A stretch of DNA of 64,000 nt from the NCBI GenBank assembly GCA_900208305.1, contig OAPG01000001.1:2170001-2234000 (forward strand), in the 5' to 3' direction. The notes beneath the pieces are model-generated. The model had not been told where the DNA came from, made no database searches, and worked only from the letters and a program-made list of their open reading frames with translations. Origin of the DNA: Melanopsichium pennsylvanicum. Lineage: Eukaryota; Basidiomycota; Ustilaginomycetes; Ustilaginales. Positions 36,562 to 45,914 of the stretch are shown piece after piece. Position 1 is the stretch's first letter; each line of letters begins with the position of its first letter. The position numbers and the translations under genes are program-made.

Positions 36562-38031
36562 TTAGATGCGAGGAGGTGGGGTGCTATCTCTGGCTTTAGC
36601 ACCTTCGGCCCAAACCGGTGCTGTATCGTCCTGTTCTTTGGCCCGCTTGAGTTGTTCGGCATAAGCAGCTTTGCGCTGCGCAGCTAGCCTCTGTGCGTCT
36701 ACTTGTCGCTTAAGGTCTGGCGATAGAGCCTATCGTATCGTGAGCCAATGGAGTTTGAAAAAGGGTAAACGTGGGGTTTTGCCGGGATTGCATGTCGAAG
36801 CATGCGCCGCATGCATGGGTGGACAAAGAAGACGATGAAGAAAGGGGTGGAGCCGAAACGTGCCGTTGCGCGGTCGATAACAACAACGAAGGGGAAAGTG
36901 AACGTGTGACAAAGATGACAATGGATTGAAAGTCGTTCATGCAGTCGGGTGAGGTTGGGATGCATCGATAAAGAAGTACAAGCGACAGTGTGATCAGAAA
37001 AGTTGGAGTGTCATACGAGGTCAGCACGGGGCAATACGCGTGACATCGGAAGGCACCAATCAAAGGGGATGAATGACGAGGTTGTCAGAGGATGCATGGC
37101 GAGACAGTATCGAGACGGCGCGCGCATACAGGCGATCAAAGCGGGGGACGGCAATGACAACCCGTCGAACGAGGTTAAAACGTTGACACAAAGCAGCGCC
37201 AGTCGGAACGAATTGTGGAGCAACACGAGGTCGAGTTGCAGAGACGAAAGGGACCAGCGACAGTGCCGAGGTCGGTATAGCGTATCAAGACGATGCGAAT
37301 CGGCGCCACAATGGAGAGGCGATGATCACACGGTCAATCATTCGTGATCAAAGGGATCGGCGACAATGGCAACGCAGTTGGAAGGATTGACAAGGCGTTA
37401 TAGTGTGAGACAGCGCAGATGAGGCAGGTTCGTGAAAACGGTGTCCCGAACCGACGGGAGCGTATAGCGAATCCGTCGCAATGGCGACAATCAAATCAGG
37501 GTGCGGGGTGTGTGTTGGCGTGAATGAAGTGGAACAAGATCACAATGCGAAGACCGTCGTTGCAATTAGGGTGCGGCGGATGAAAGGGATCAAGATTGGC
37601 GCAAATCAAAAGAGAAAGGAGTTGAGGGCATGTGAAAGAGGAAAGGGCGTTTGTTAGTAGCGTACTCAGCCAAATAGAACAAAGGATCGACGCATTGCGC
37701 ATGAAGCATGTAGCATGAATCATCTTGAGCCCATTTGAAAGGGTATCGGGGAAAGGTAGCGGGGCTTTAACATACGTCGTAGAACTGTTGATCCGTCGGA
37801 GTGGTTGCTGTAGTTCAGCAACATCAAAGGGATGTAAGGAGAGACAAGCTCAAGCGTCAGTAAGTTTGAGCACACTTTGTATCACATGCAGAGGTCAACA
37901 AAGGGGAGGAGCATCTGTATGAGGGAAGAAAGAGGAAGACAGGAGACGGGCTCACCTTTCATGATAGCGTAGCCGATGCCAATTGTGATAATTCCGCCAA
38001 TGATGGCTCTTGGCCAAGGAGACCCTGACAT
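36562..38031 (-). CDS. CBP4: CBP4-like assembly factor for the mitochondrial bc1 complex
   Basis: Minus-strand exons 37956-38031, 37776-37807 (32 nt) and 36562-36729 give 91 residues. CBP4 is an inner-membrane protein that, with Cbp3/Cbp6, helps newly made cytochrome b enter complex III. Seen: a short N-terminus and one membrane segment (MSGSPWPRAIIGGIITIGIG), then the diagnostic ATTPTDQQFYD|ALSPDLKR across the second junction, as in yeast Cbp4 (TTPTDQQ...LSPELR), then a basic coiled region (KRQVDAQRLAAQRKAAYAEQ) and VWAEG. The protein is shorter than the yeast one, lacking most of its C-terminal coiled tail. Intron 1 is 148 nt. Intron 2 is 1,046 nt (36730-37775), very long for this genome. 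Splice sites are GTGAGC...TACAG and GTATGT...GATAG. Confidence 0.88.
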
Positions 38032-38657
38032 TTCTGTGTGCGACTGAAAAGTGATGGAGATAAGAGAAGAGGCGCCAAGGAATGCTTTGTGCCACTAGCT
38101 CAAGACTAGTTGGATGGAGCTAAATATGCAGGTTTGCTGGAACTGTCTGTGCGAGGAATGAACAGAGCCGATGCGCTTCTAAAGCAGTGATTCGCTTCGT
38201 CCACAAAGGGGAGGCAAATACCGAGGTTGTTGCAGGTGTAGATCAAGGAAAACGAGATCAGATCGTGAAATAATCGGCAGAACAATGAAGTCGAGAAGCA
38301 AAGCTGGCTGTCCCTTTGATGAGGTTGTGTGAACAAATGAGAGCAATGAGTGATTGAATCCTTTGCGAGCTTTCTTTTTCAAAAGCCCTTTGTCCTACCT
38401 TATATCGTGGGAGACATTTTGGTAAGCCGCGGGTCGGCGGAAAGTGGAGGCAAGGAAAAGAGCTAGAACTGTCGCGAAAGGCGGCGTAACAAACTGTGAT
38501 ACACAGCCAATCGAGATACTTGTTCCCGATAAACGATGCATTCATAGGACTCTGCCACTGGATTGGAAGTGGGGGGAAAAAAAGCTGCAAAGACCAACAC
38601 TTTTTTGGACCTGGCGAATTTTGCCTTCTACATTCTTCGCACAATATCTCTTTCATC
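38032..38657. promoter_or_regulatory. Divergent promoter region between CBP4 and pan1
   Basis: About 630 bases between two outward-facing starts. One ACAAAGGGG (38203-38211) resembles the pheromone response element but may be chance. No other feature recognised. Confidence 0.5.
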
Positions 38658-39944
38658 ATGTCTCGAAGAGGTATAGCTAGAGTGGCACAGTCTCTCGTGT
38701 CACAAGCAACTAGCTCATCTGGTAGCAGTAAAAGCACTGCTGCGCAAGGCTCGAAGCTCCTTGTACGACCCAGCGCTTCCATTCGCACCTCTCGTTCATC
38801 AACTAGCATCGCAACTCAGAATCGACGCCTATCAACTTCAGTCCCATCCAGCATCCAGACATCCTCAGCAGCAGCAGCTTCTTCATTCGGTACCTTTACT
38901 TCCTCTTTTGACTCGCCACTCCGCAACTCTTCCATATCCATCTTCACCACAGTCCGTGACTACCGAGCATGGCGAGCACAAGCCACCAAGGACGGCAAAT
39001 CGGTCGGCTTCGTGGCCACCATGGGCGCTCTTCACGACGGCCATCTCAAGCTCGTACGAGCTAGTCTGGAGGAGAACGACTACACTGTCGTCTCAATCTT
39101 TGTCAACCCAGCCCAATTTGCGCCGACTGAAGACCTCGCTTCCTACCCACGTACCGTCGAGTCAGACATCATTAAACTTGCGTCTGTCACCCATGGAGAT
39201 CGACGAGTCAATGCAGCCTTCGTTCCCAGCGTCAACGAAATGTACCCGAACGGCTTCACGCAGGTTGTGGCAGATCAGATTGGCGCCTTTGTCGAAGTCA
39301 AGGGTCTCAGTCACCAGATGGAAGGAGGCAGTCGACCAACTTTCTTCCGAGGCGTAGCAACTGTAGTCACCAAACTCTTCCACATTATCTCGCCCGACCG
39401 CACCTACTTTGGTCAGAAGGATATCCAGCAATCCATAGTACTCCGGCGACTCGTCTCCGATCTTGTCTTTTCCCACCCTCCTTCGCCAGAACACCTCCGC
39501 GTAATCCCCACTGGCCGAGATCCAAAAGATAACCTGGCTCTCAGCAGTCGCAATGCCTACCTCACACCAGACTCTCGTCAAGTCGCACCCATCCTGTACC
39601 AAGCGCTCGAGACCGGTCAACATGTTTGGAAGCAGCCCCATTGGACCGACTCTGAAAAAGCACAGCGTATCAAGAAGACTCTAGAGAGCGCAAGGGCCGT
39701 CGTTCAGGAGCAAGCAGAAAAGTGTAAGCGCGATGGAAAGGATGTGGACCTTAAACTGGATTACATCTCTTTGAGCCATCCCAAGACGCTAGAGAACCTA
39801 GAGCAAATGCTCGACGAAAAAGATGCCGAGTCAATCGACATCAGCGAGGGAGCGATCCTGAGCGGAGCAGCGCTTGTGAGCCAGGGCAAAGACGGCAAGG
39901 TGACAAGGCTGATTGACAACCTGTTGCTCGGCTTCAAGCTTTGA
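38658..39944 (+). CDS. pan1: Pantoate-beta-alanine ligase (pantothenate synthetase)
   Basis: Single exon, 428 residues. It joins pantoate and beta-alanine with ATP to make pantothenate (vitamin B5, precursor of coenzyme A). Seen: after a 90-residue Ser/Arg-rich N-terminus, FTTVRDYRAWR and VATMGALHDGHLKLVRAS (ATP-binding HxGH), VNPAQFAPTEDLASYPR, SHQMEGGSRPTFFRGVATVV, YFGQKDIQQSIVLRRL and NLALSSRNAYL. The N-terminus is rich in Ser, Thr and Arg with few acids and could be a mitochondrial presequence (inference). The frame is open upstream of the chosen ATG, but MSRRGIARVAQSLVS is the sensible start. In Ustilago hordei and U. maydis a pantothenate gene (pan1) is genetically linked to the a mating-type locus, and here it lies 3.2 kb from pra1. 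Confidence 0.96.
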   Translation: MSRRGIARVAQSLVSQATSSSGSSKSTAAQGSKLLVRPSASIRTSRSSTSIATQNRRLSTSVPSSIQTSSAAAASSFGTFTSSFDSPLRNSSISIFTTVRDYRAWRAQATKDGKSVGFVATMGALHDGHLKLVRASLEENDYTVVSIFVNPAQFAPTEDLASYPRTVESDIIKLASVTHGDRRVNAAFVPSVNEMYPNGFTQVVADQIGAFVEVKGLSHQMEGGSRPTFFRGVATVVTKLFHIISPDRTYFGQKDIQQSIVLRRLVSDLVFSHPPSPEHLRVIPTGRDPKDNLALSSRNAYLTPDSRQVAPILYQALETGQHVWKQPHWTDSEKAQRIKKTLESARAVVQEQAEKCKRDGKDVDLKLDYISLSHPKTLENLEQMLDEKDAESIDISEGAILSGAALVSQGKDGKVTRLIDNLLLGFKL

Positions 39945-40266
39945 CAAAAATTTACTCTTGTTTGACTTCGCCAGTATAGAGTACAAAGCTGAAGAATGGA
40001 TATGTCGACAGTGACAGGTCCTACCATGTGACTTTAATGCATGTGCAAGATTTAGGGTGAGATCCTCTACACTGTTTAAAGTGAGGTCTTTCACGTGGTG
40101 CGGGCCTTGTTCAATGTCCGAGTCCCGAACTAGTTTTTCCCGTTCTGAGCTCAATTCTCTTTCCACATGCGGAAACGGCCGCACCTGCGCCCACAAGCCA
40201 TCCAACACCATCATCCCCAGATCTCACCCGTCCAACACCGCGCATTCTGCACAAGCCCAATACACA
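39945..40266. other. Short gap between pan1 and the Asterix-like gene
   Basis: About 320 bases holding the pan1 3' end and the promoter of the downstream gene. The downstream frame is open through much of it, but with no conservation. Confidence 0.5.
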
Positions 40267-40896
40267 ATGTCATATCGACGAGTCGACTCCTCCGATCCGC
40301 GTCAGCCACAATCTGTACGTCCTCTCGTCTTGCCAAAGGCGTGGAAATCAGACGACCTTGACATCTATGCCTCGTTCCTCGGCAGTGTCTCGATGATGTC
40401 TGGTGCAGCCATGCTTACCAGGGCTCCTTATATCGCATACGCTGGTCTTGTGTTTGCATGCGCCCACATCGCTCATGATAAACCCTTCAAGTCGAGCAAG
40501 ACAAGAGACGCTTCCACCGGAGGACCTTGGATGAGTCTCGCGTGAGTAAATAGCCAGATAAACTTACCGAGTAAACTTATGGAGATTCTTCGAAAGAAAA
40601 AGCGAAAGTTGCTAATGTTGTCTTGGTCATCTGCATGTTCACAGATTCTCTTTCTTGGCCCTCATCGCATTGATTTTGCCAAAGGTAAGTATGCAGAGCG
40701 TGGAGAGATGATGGAAGAAGAGCAGATGGCTGATCAATTCACGCATCTTTCATCTTTTGTGGTCTCCGGGATCTTGGTTTCAACGTCACTTCAATCCTTC
40801 CCTTCTCAAAACGTCCTATACCTTGACTTACTTTTGCATCGCTAGCTCTCCTTGGAAGATCCTCTCAAACTCACTACCCCGCGTCCTTCTGTCTGA
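40267..40896 (+). CDS. Asterix-like protein (PAT complex, WDR83OS family)
   Basis: Exons 40267-40541, 40645-40684 and 40846-40896 give 121 residues. Introns are 103 and 161 nt. Asterix is the small ER membrane subunit of the PAT chaperone complex, which shields polar membrane segments during multipass protein insertion. Seen: the N-terminal family motif SSDPRQPQSVRPL (compare DPRRPNKV), the conserved region DDLDIYASFLGSVSMMSGAA, then hydrophobic segments (YIAYAGLVFACAHIAH and, across the first junction, MSLA|FSFLALIALILPK), and a short polar tail ending KLTTPRP. The last exon is the least certain: it was chosen as the only phase-compatible acceptor that gives a short Pro/Thr tail like other family members. 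The start was chosen at MSYRRVDSSDP; the frame is open upstream. Confidence 0.8.
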
Positions 40897-41468
40897 GATC
40901 ATTCCTGTTCTGCATCAGTTTGTATGCAATAAATTGACTCTGTTGCATGGACAGGCTGTTCCGAATCTGCAGCACTTCAACAGAGTCGCGCTTGCTATGA
41001 AAAGGGTGGAGCTCGAATTTATCACATAAGGCCCAAAAAGTTTGATCTAGTTGCGGCTCAACCTTGGCGATCAAGCGTGTGAGGCGATCCCAGTGCGTGA
41101 GGGCCGAGATGCTGTCTATGGTCATGAAGTCTGACAAGAGTGAGCACATGTGCGCGCTTGCACAGGGGTTAGAGGGCCATTAACTGATCGCTTTGCATGA
41201 CATGACACGATAGTGGCTCTTAGTTGCTTCATGCCAGCTTGTTCAAATTCCGTTGCTTCTTCGCAAAAAAATGTCCCCACATAGCGAGAATGGTAGCGTT
41301 CGTAGAGGACGTCGCGATCGCAAAGGGTCCTGGGCGCTTGGCGCAAGGCTGAAACCCGTTTTGAACACGTTTTGAAAACGTTTTGAACGCTGGCCCTCAT
41401 CGTTGCCGTAAATGCAGCAATGCTTTCTTCGCTCGCCAAAGATTTGCTGTTGGGTGTGTGAGACAACA

Positions 41469-41477
41469 ACAAAGGGG
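41469..41477 (+). promoter_or_regulatory. Pheromone response element-like site (ACAAAGGGG)
   Basis: One base from ACAAAGGGA, the site bound by the HMG-box factor Prf1 in Ustilago maydis. It lies 339 bases upstream of pra1. Confidence 0.5.
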
Positions 41478-41621
41478 CGGGAAATTTCACATGTCTCAGT
41501 GAACAAAGAATAAAGGTCGCGTATCAGACTTGCAGCAAGAAAGAGAAAAACAGTTCTGTAGCCGGTGCACTCGTTCCCTGTCTTCGATCCAATGGCCTAA
41601 TTATTTTTCCCATACATATCA

Positions 41622-41630
41622 ACAAAGGGA
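41622..41630 (+). promoter_or_regulatory. Pheromone response element (ACAAAGGGA)
   Basis: Perfect match to the Prf1-binding consensus of Ustilago maydis, 186 bases upstream of the receptor start. It suggests pheromone-induced expression of pra1 (inference from the known system). Confidence 0.65.
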
Positions 41631-41807
41631 ATTACGAGAGATGGCTGGTAATAGCATGCTCTACCCTTCCCTGTTCGAAGCTTGTTCGCCGATCACAAAA
41701 TACTCATTCTATATATGGTCAATGTGACAGAAGATGATTTGTTTCTGGCAGCTACTCCCTCCCGTATCCATCTGAGTATCACTCCATTAGCATAGCGCAG
41801 CATCACC

Positions 41808-43105
41808 ATGCTCGATCACGTCACGCCCTTTTTCGCACTAGTATCTGCCGTTCTTGTCTTACTCCCATTGCCTTGGCATATCAGAAGTCGAAATGTTGGT
41901 ACCGTCGCGCTTTCGACTTGGCTCTTTCTCGGCAACGTCGACAACTTCGTCAACTCGATGGTCTGGTGGAATTCCACGTCGGACAAAGCACCAGTTTTTT
42001 GCGAATTGAGTAAGTACGCAAATCAGTGAGGTTTCCGCATCATTACTTTCGCTGATCAAAACCATATCAAATGCCCTTCAGGCATCAGACTCAAGCATGC
42101 GGTATTCATTGCCATACCCGCTTCGAATCTTGTCATCGCACGAAAGCTGGAAAGTATAGCATCGACGAGACAAGTGCGCACAAGCGCAGCAGACAGCAAG
42201 AAGTCTGTGATCATCGATCTGCTCATTTCTGTTGGGGTTCCGATGGTGTACGTCATGTTGATGATTGTGAACCAATCGAATCGCTATGCTATCATCGAGG
42301 AAGCTGGTTGTTGGCCTCTAATTTTTCCATCCTGGGTCTATGTCCTGCTCGTGGCAGCGCCTGTCATCATCGTGTCTCTCTTCTCGGCGATCTACAGCGG
42401 TAAGTAATCCTGTTTCATGAAGTGCCCTTTCAGGAAGTGCCCTTTCTGAAAGAGCGACTGACAATTGTTTCAACAACAGTCCTAGCTTTCCGATGGTTCT
42501 GGATCCGCAGGCGTCAGTTCCAAGCCGTGCTAGCTAGCAGCGCCTCGAATATCAACAGATCTCGATACATTCGTCTCCTCTTGCTCACTGCTGCGGATAG
42601 GCTGATCTTTTTTCCAATCTACGTCGGAACGATTGGGAAAGAGATCGCAGACGCTATCACACTACCATACGGCTCGTGGTCGAGCGTCCACGCCGGCTTC
42701 GATGAGCGACCTCAATTTAAAGCTGACGTTATCGAGATGCAGAGTACTTTCAAAAGGAACTTGATCCTCTCTCGACTTGTCTCCCCTCTTTCGGGATACA
42801 TTTTTTTCGCAATGTTCGGCCTAGGACAGGAGGCATGCCAAGGGTACAAGAATGCCCTCCGTAGAATCCTTGTCTTTTGCAAGCTGCAAAAGGAGCGCAA
42901 GCAGCCAACGCCTCAGTACGTACAAAGCAAAGATTCTTGCCGACTTGCTTCACTTTTTACTGATTGTGCATCTTTAATTAACAGGGCGATTGTGGCTGAT
43001 ATCGAGGTCGTAACCTTCCAATCTCGCGATACCTATTCCGCAGCAGGCGCGAGTCCGAGCTCCGAGAAATTCGGCGCCCATGCGGCCAAGTACGAGGCGG
43101 CCTGA
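41808..43105 (+). CDS. pra1: a-locus pheromone receptor, STE3-type seven-transmembrane GPCR (Pra1 allele)
   Basis: Exons 41808-42009, 42082-42399, 42480-42915 and 42985-43105 give 358 residues (U. maydis Pra1 has 357). Introns are 72, 80 and 69 nt. The receptor senses the lipopeptide pheromone of the opposite a mating type and signals through a G protein and MAP kinase cascade to trigger conjugation tubes. Seen: seven hydrophobic segments, starting MLDHVTPFFALVSAVLVL; the STE3 signature GNVDNFVNSMVWWN; IAIPASNLVIARKLESIAST; IVNQSNRYAIIEEAGCWPL; FRWFWIRRRQFQAVLASSAS; FFPIYVGTIG; and the cytoplasmic tail motif VADIEVVTFQS. These match the a1-type receptor much better than Pra2, as far as memory allows. 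Intron 3 is a multiple of three and has no stop, so retention would insert 23 residues; splicing is supported by the PTPQ|AIVADIEVV junction. Confidence 0.95.
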
Positions 43106-44218
43106 AATCTCTGTAATTTTCGCTCGCGCTAATTGATCTGATTCACGATTGCATTCTGTGACATCTGGTGCGCTCCCGAAGAACTTGAAGCTTAGCTTGG
43201 TGTCAGCTGATTCGAACTTGGATTGATATCGTAAGGGTTGGTTGCCCTGCTGGCTTCGGGGTCAGCTGCCCGGACGACTTTATACGTTTTTTACTACGCG
43301 ATCATGTTATTTTGTGCTGAGACAAGACTTATTTAAATAAGCGACACAAACGGAATATGAGAGTTGCCCCGCATCTTCAGAGAGGGGTGACGAGGTGCGG
43401 AACAAAGAGAGCTGATTCGCAGACGTGTATCACGTCCTACGATATGTTCTTGTTCGCCAACCTAATGATCCGTCCTTCGTGTGTCCATTGATGTGCTACC
43501 CGGCTCTACAATGTGCATCGAGGACTTATCGATTCTTCTGCGAAGTCATTCAACCGCGACAGGCACGTGAAACCCGTCCGAAGGACGACTGCATTCTCTT
43601 CAATAACTGAAAGATGAAACATCGCCTGAAGCTGAACTAAGGACTTCAGGCTCACCAAATTGCTAAGTCATGCCGTTCTCGACGTGCAAGGAAGGCTCAG
43701 AACCAGGTTGTCTTTCTTCGACGGGACACGTCACGCGCGAGATTTTGGGCAACGGCGATCAACTCTATCTATCGAAAAACCATCTGCGAACTATGGATTA
43801 TCAGTGCCGAAACGGAACGTTACTTGTTGCCGGCCGTGAGCGCATGCACAGCCCATGCAAACACGCAAGGGCAGATGCAGACCCTTTGTGCAAGCATCGC
43901 ACTGCTAGATGTACATTTACCTTGCGACTCTCGAAAATTCAATTCCGAAGCATACGGTTGGCCAAGACACACGAGGGTAGCAGAGTCGCCGGCTAAAGCT
44001 TGATATCAATTTCAAGAAGATGACCATAAAAGAGATACGAGCGTTGAGAAGATGAAAAGTAGTGGGACACGATCAGAAGGAGCAGGAACATCTCGCGCAG
44101 AGATCATAACAAGCGCTGGCCATCTGTCAAGGTGCAAAAGGGATATAAAATTCGACTTAGTGATCGTCTCAGAGAGCTGGCTAAGATTGACACGTCTCGG
44201 TAGCGTACTCACGTTTGA
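43106..44218. other. Intergenic part of the a locus between pra1 and the pheromone pseudogene
   Basis: About 1.1 kb with no recognisable gene. In particular nothing resembles lga2 or rga2, which are present only in the a2 allele of U. maydis. Immediately after the pseudogene stop (minus strand) there is a GTGAGT donor-like sequence near 44.21 kb. Confidence 0.5.
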
Positions 44219-44344
44219 TTAAGCAACAACGCAGCCGCTGACGTAAGGACCGGTTTGGCTCGGGTTTTTCTCCTAGTTGACCGGGGCCTGTTCGGTGGAT
44301 ACAGCACCGACACTGACGGGTGCAAAGAGAGCGATTGCGTTCAT
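44219..44344 (-). pseudogene. Pheromone precursor pseudogene (mfa-type) with in-frame TAG
   Basis: Minus strand. ATG at 44342-44344 opens a frame MNAIALFAPVSVGAVSTEQ, then APVN, then TAG at 44273-44275. Reading on in the same frame gives EKNPSQTGPYVSGCVVA and TAA at 44219-44221. Counting through the stop, the precursor would be 40 residues, the size of known Ustilago Mfa precursors, and it ends in a perfect CaaX box (CVVA) identical to that of intact mfa1. The last 14 coding bases before the stop's final positions (TGCGTTGTTGCTTA) are identical in both genes. No frameshift is needed; a single nonsense codon separates it from an intact gene. The would-be mature part (around SQTGPYVSGC) differs from Mfa1, so it would have had another receptor specificity. 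Read-through, or a sequencing error at the TAG, remains possible. Confidence 0.75.
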
Positions 44345-44784
44345 CTTGAAGTTTAGAAGAGGTGGAGAGAGAGAAGTGGAAAGATAGTTAGAAAGGTCTT
44401 TGAGAAAGAGAAGAGAAGGATGATGTTGAAAAGCTGACAGAGCGAGCATCGAGCCACTCCTTTTAACCATTTCGTGCCGTGGAGCTAAAAAAAATACGGG
44501 TTTCTGCGTGAGATTCGCCATCTATGGGATAAGATGAGCGAAGTACTCGGACGAAGAGCCTACGAGGTGCTCGAACAAGCCATCTCAAACCAGAAGTGTC
44601 AGTGCTGTGTTTCACTCGGGTCGAGCATGCGAGCGACCACGCACGAAAAAGTCGCTGACTGCATAGCGAAGTATTGTAGCTTGATTCCACGGATGATATG
44701 CGAAGTGAAGGGTACTACTGTTTTGATAATGCCACTGCCCAAGGACCAGGATGTTGCGGCTGGACCAAAAAGATTCGAGACACA

Positions 44785-44793
44785 TCCCTTTGT
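44785..44793 (-). promoter_or_regulatory. Pheromone response element (ACAAAGGGA), minus strand
   Basis: Perfect Prf1-type site oriented towards the pseudogene, 441 bases upstream of its ATG, and about 1 kb upstream of mfa1. Confidence 0.55.
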
Positions 44794-45038
44794 ACTTGTA
44801 CAAGCTATTCGTGAGAATAGACCCTGCCAGATATTCCTTTGTTTTTCTTTATTGTCTCCGCAGTCTTCGCGTTGTTCTCGCTCACCGCGGTAGTTGGTCT
44901 GTTCGATTCCCTGGACTTGTGCGGACGGCATCTCTGCGGCTAGTCTTATAATTGCGTCTGTTCTTTATTTGACATCCCTTTGCGAGCAGCGTGAGACGAA
45001 ATAAGCAAGTGGATGTCGGAGCCTGGTAAATACTTCTG

Positions 45039-45047
45039 ACAAAGGGA
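45039..45047 (+). promoter_or_regulatory. Pheromone response element (ACAAAGGGA)
   Basis: Perfect Prf1-type site, 756 bases upstream of the mfa1 start and oriented with the gene. Confidence 0.6.
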
Positions 45048-45159
45048 CCCTTCCTTTTTTGAAATGAATTGTCTGTCACTTCTTTCGTGGTTCTAGAAAG
45101 TCGTGAATCCTTTGTTCAAGCTGCATGAATTCTCGGACTGTCGCAAGCGTATGACAGGC

Positions 45160-45168
45160 ACAAAGGGA
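45160..45168 (+). promoter_or_regulatory. Pheromone response element (ACAAAGGGA)
   Basis: Perfect Prf1-type site, 635 bases upstream of the mfa1 start. Confidence 0.6.
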
Positions 45169-45251
45169 GGACGAAGGGCTTGAAAGCATCTTAGCCATGT
45201 AACTGTGAATCTCAAAGGGACCTTGCCAATTTAGGAAGTTAACAGCACCTT

Positions 45252-45260
45252 GCCCTTTGT
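45252..45260 (-). promoter_or_regulatory. Pheromone response element-like site (ACAAAGGGC), minus strand
   Basis: One base from the Prf1 consensus, 535 bases upstream of mfa1 and on the opposite strand. Confidence 0.5.
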
Positions 45261-45667
45261 CCGTTGTGTACAATCAGGTGAGACACTCTGTCTCGATATT
45301 TGTCCTAAAAAAATGTACTCTGTTCATGTTGACATGACCACGAAGGATCTGCTCTCACGGACGAAAAGATTGACCCTCGATGACACGCATGATAACGATA
45401 TCAGCAAGATTCACTAAATCTCAGGCGCAGCACAGACCTGTGATACGAAGTTATGCAGCGGAAGGTTACTGAGACCGAACGAAAGAGGGCGAGGGGGCTT
45501 TTTTTGTTCAGAAGCAGACTTGTGCAGCTCAACTACCCTCTGAACGCTATAGTATGTGATCTTTAGCCTTGTTGTACGTTCGTGTCGAGCACGAAGATGT
45601 CCACGCGAATGTCCTCTGTCGTCGTTTACTGAATGTCATGCGTCTTATGAACAGTACTGTTAAGGGA

Positions 45668-45673
45668 TATAAG
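45668..45673 (+). promoter_or_regulatory. TATA-like element of mfa1
   Basis: TATAAG in the context GGGATATAAGAAG, 122 bases upstream of the mfa1 ATG. A plausible core promoter; the exact transcription start is unknown. Confidence 0.4.
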
Positions 45674-45794
45674 AAGCTCGATTTGAGGCTAGTCTTTACT
45701 CACCAAAACATCCCCTCTCGTTCACACACGCCCTCGCAAACATTCACAACTCTCTCGTTCTTCCGAACACCAACTCCCCGTGCTCAATCTCAAA

Positions 45795-45914
45795 ATGTTC
45801 TCTATCTTCGCTCAGCCCGCCCAGACCTCCATCTCGGAGCCCCAGCAGACCCCCGCTGACCAGAGGAGGAGTACTGGAGACCCCTACGGCTATTCCTCAT
45901 GCGTTGTTGCTTAG
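45795..45914 (+). CDS. mfa1: Mating pheromone precursor (lipopeptide a-factor type)
   Basis: 39 residues starting [18 protein letters not shown] and ending in the CaaX box CVVA followed by TAG. The family is farnesylated on the Cys, trimmed of the last three residues, carboxymethylated and cleaved N-terminally; here the mature peptide probably lies within [11 protein letters not shown]. It is secreted and recognised by the receptor of the opposite a mating type. Both the start (short hydrophobic start, then Ser/Pro/Gln-rich spacer) and the GYSSCVVA end closely resemble Mfa1 of Ustilago maydis, and pra1 lies 2.7 kb upstream, so this is an a1-like allele. A GTAAGT at 45940 and TCTAATTAG ending at 46030 suggest a 91-nt intron in the 3' untranslated region. 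Clustered ACAAAGGGA sites upstream indicate pheromone induction. Confidence 0.95.
   Translation: MFSIFAQPAQTSISEPQQTPADQRRSTGDPYGYSSCVVA

Larger units (their letters stand above)
40897..41807. promoter_or_regulatory. Upstream region of pra1 with pheromone-response-like elements
   Basis: About 910 bases without a recognisable gene. Two ACAAAGGG-core sites (41469 and 41622) lie 339 and 186 bases before the receptor start. A quasi-repeat of GTTTTGAACACGTTTTGAA type lies near 41.36-41.39 kb. The left border of the allele-specific part of the a locus may fall here (inference). Confidence 0.5.
44345..45794. promoter_or_regulatory. Divergent promoter region of the pheromone pseudogene and mfa1, with clustered response elements
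   Basis: 1.45 kb between two pheromone gene starts that face away from each other. It holds four ACAAAGGG-core sites within 480 bases (44785 minus, 45039 plus, 45160 plus, 45252 minus) and two near matches (GCAAAGGGA at 44975 minus, TCAAAGGGA at 45212 plus). No other gene recognised; short frames on both strands look like background. Confidence 0.65.

Noticed and set aside
37898..38211. Two ACAAAGGGG sites near CBP4 and pan1 as pheromone response elements
   Set aside because: One lies in a CBP4 intron, the other between housekeeping genes; each differs from the consensus and they are not clustered, so chance is likely.
43106..44218. Possible lga2/rga2-type genes of an a2 allele
   Set aside because: No frame with a mitochondrial presequence or similarity to those proteins; the receptor and pheromone are a1-like, in which these genes are absent.
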